From Physcomitrium patens (Eukaryota; Streptophyta; Bryopsida; Funariales; Funariaceae), in contig NC_037255.1 in assembly GCF_000002425.4 (NCBI RefSeq), forward strand, positions 13,607,626 through 13,671,625: DNA of 64,000 nucleotides. The letters are read 5' to 3'. Positions 62,153-64,000 of this stretch are shown here, one piece after another; the first letter of the stretch is position 1, and each line of letters begins with the position of its first letter. Made by a program: the position numbers and the translations under genes. The notes beneath the pieces are model-generated. The model saw only the letters and a program-made list of their open reading frames with translations, was not told the DNA's origin and did not search any database.

Positions 62153-62483
62153 TATTAAAGTAAATGGAGGATAAGTTAGAAGATAAAAGATATTATCTTA
62201 GATAAGTTGCTAATGGTCAAAGGCCAGCAAAAGGATGAAGGAAAGTTACCAAGGTGGCAGCTAGGATTATAGGTGGCAGCTAGGGTTTGAAGTGGTGGCT
62301 AGGTTAAGAGGATTCTAGGATTTAGTTGGATGAAAGTATGATGAATGTTAGCCAAAATGGATGTAATCTATACCTATAAGTAAAAGGTGTTGGAAGTGAG
62401 AGGTATCTCATTCCACACTTCTCTTGTGTCTAACCTTGCTGATTTCTACTTACTTGTCTCTTGCTTATTGTGTTTCTTCAATA
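62153..62483 (+). repeat. 3' LTR of the Copia element
   Basis: 331 bases starting TATTAAAG (TG changed to TA). It is 21 bases longer than the 5' copy, mainly because a GTGGCAGCTAGG-containing segment at about 62250-62290 is present twice. Confidence 0.92.
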
Positions 62484-62488
62484 TTCAG

Positions 62489-63092
62489 CTCCATAAGAAT
62501 CAGATTCAGATATTCTTTTCTACCGCACAAAGAGGGAAAATTCCTCACTCTTAGACCAACATATCTCCCTCACCACCTCCCTACATGGCTTGCAAGTGAG
62601 AATAGTTGGATTGTGAGGATGTCATCTTTACCCTTTCTATGTTTTGGACCCATTGTTTTTGTTACATCTTGCAATTCATCTCTCAAAAGTTTAAAAAGCT
62701 TTCTTAAAAAACACCTCAAATTAATTGCATGGTATAAAATAAATATAATTAAATAAATAAAAATTATATATTATGTATCAAGAATAATTTCAAACATTTT
62801 TAAGATAAAATTTTCTATAATGGAACTTTGTATTCAAATATAAAACATTTGTAGACATTTGATGCTATAAAAAGCTTTTTAAATATTTAGTCCTTTTAGT
62901 TTATTATACAAATAGAAGATTATAAATTTTAAAAAAGTTTAAAATTTTAAAAAAATCTGCTTTCTCTTAATATTAATTACTTTTTTAGATTATTATTTTT
63001 TATAAAAAAAATTATAATATTATATTTAAATGATCCAAAAACTATATTATTGTAATTTATTTTGCTAAAATTCTATCAGTTCTAATTAATAT

Positions 63093-63129
<37 letters not shown>

Positions 63130-64000
63130 CTTTCTTATGGCATGCATATATCTTAAAAAGATGTGCACAACTTTGTAAAAAGTTTATCACTTCTACTTTA
63201 CTAAGTCAATGTTCTTTTTATCTTTTTTTATAATTTCTATGATATCTATAATTTAAAAGGGAAAAAATATTTAATAATTTTTAATACTATATCTCAAATT
63301 ATAAACTACATATTATTTTATATATTGTTTTATAAAAATTATAATTTATGTAAAAATATAATTATCAAATTTAATTATTCATCAATGCTCAAAAATTTTA
63401 AAACTATTTGATTATAGTATTTGAATAAATATAAATGAATTGTAACGTAATTTGATTAGAGTTAATTTATTTTTATATATAAACATGTATATATTTAAAT
63501 AATTTTAAAAAATCACCATTAAAATCATAAAAAATCTAAATTATTTTAATAATTATATTTTAAATTTATTTTTAAAATTTAAAGTCTATTTCTTTTTTTT
63601 TAATACATAATGTATTATAGAGAATCAATAATAAATTACAAAAAATATTAAACAATTAAGAAAAAATCATGCAATTGAAGTAAATCTTTGCTAAAAAAAA
63701 CGTTTTTTAATGCATTTGGTTTTATGGAAATTTCTATTTTAAATAATTTTTTAACATTATTATTTTGAAGAAATTTTAAAAAAAAAAGTTACATGATTTG
63801 GGGTGTTTTACAACATATTCTTATTTTAATACAGTTGTAAAACAAATCGTAAATAAGATTACTGATGCTAAAATAGTGAGTGCTTTTTAATCAAATACAA
63901 ACCATGAACTATCATAGTATTTATTGGAAAAAATTCATAATATTATTTTAATAAATTGATTATAAATTTAATAGGTATTAAATTTTTTAGATAATCATAT
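62489..64000. other. AT-rich right edge, no gene seen
   Basis: Except for about 250 bases of mixed composition just after the Copia element, the sequence is strongly AT-rich and shows no coding frame or recognisable repeat. A TA microsatellite lies at 63099-63127. Confidence 0.5.

Larger units (their letters stand above)
57345..62483 (+). mobile_element. Ty1/Copia retrotransposon, near full length
   Basis: 5,139 bases bounded by LTRs at 57345-57654 and 62153-62483 and by TTCAG at 57340-57344 and 62484-62488, a perfect five-base target duplication. The order gag, protease, integrase, RT, RNase H identifies the Copia superfamily. A purine-rich CAAAGTGGGAG precedes the 3' LTR. It is the best-preserved mobile element in the window but is inactivated by stop codons. 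Its base composition is less AT-rich than the Gypsy nest, so it is probably younger. Confidence 0.95.

Overview
The window looks like nuclear DNA of a land plant, most likely a bryophyte such as a moss. The evidence is a BURP-domain protein, a PGR5-like (PGRL1) relic, an ARPC4 gene with many short introns, and a dense load of LTR retrotransposons in very AT-rich DNA. The species assignment is inference. There is no sign of bacterial, plasmid or organellar organisation.

Gene islands with higher GC sit between AT-rich repeat blocks. From the left: an unresolved GC-richer edge with telo-box motifs (1-1060); a two-exon LENG1-like gene with a CIR N-terminal domain (2503-3552, +); an intronless, frameshifted PGRL1 relic (4195-4915, -); AT-rich DNA holding a solo LTR (8561-9123); an eight-exon ARPC4 gene for the Arp2/3 actin nucleator, whose first coding exon is only the ATG (12921-16345, +); and a two-exon secreted BURP-domain gene with a TATA box (18225-19501, -). 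Each spliced model was checked codon by codon for phase.

From about 21.9 to 53.8 kb there is a nest of decayed Ty3/Gypsy elements, resolved here by matching halves and LTRs. An outer minus-strand element (21942-53844) is split by a second minus-strand member of the same family (25429-46650) and by a plus-strand member (47652-52042). The second element is itself split by two unrelated plus-strand Gypsy elements, at 26450-35064 and 37562-44035. The 37562-44035 element has two 678-bp LTRs and a perfect AAATG target duplication, has lost most of its pol, and carries a further 935-bp insertion flanked by GTTTC.

At the right, a GC-richer island of unclear coding content (about 55.2-57.3 kb) is followed by a nearly complete Ty1/Copia element (57345-62483, TTCAG duplication). 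Its 1,365-codon reading frame has no indels but nine premature stops, most of them at Trp or Gln positions, as cytosine deamination would produce. The last 1.5 kb is AT-rich and shows no gene.

No new multi-gene system was found. The most notable points are the reconstructable multi-level nest, the deleted Gypsy derivative that keeps a coiled-coil ORF, the retrocopy-like PGRL1 relic and the ATG-only exon of ARPC4.
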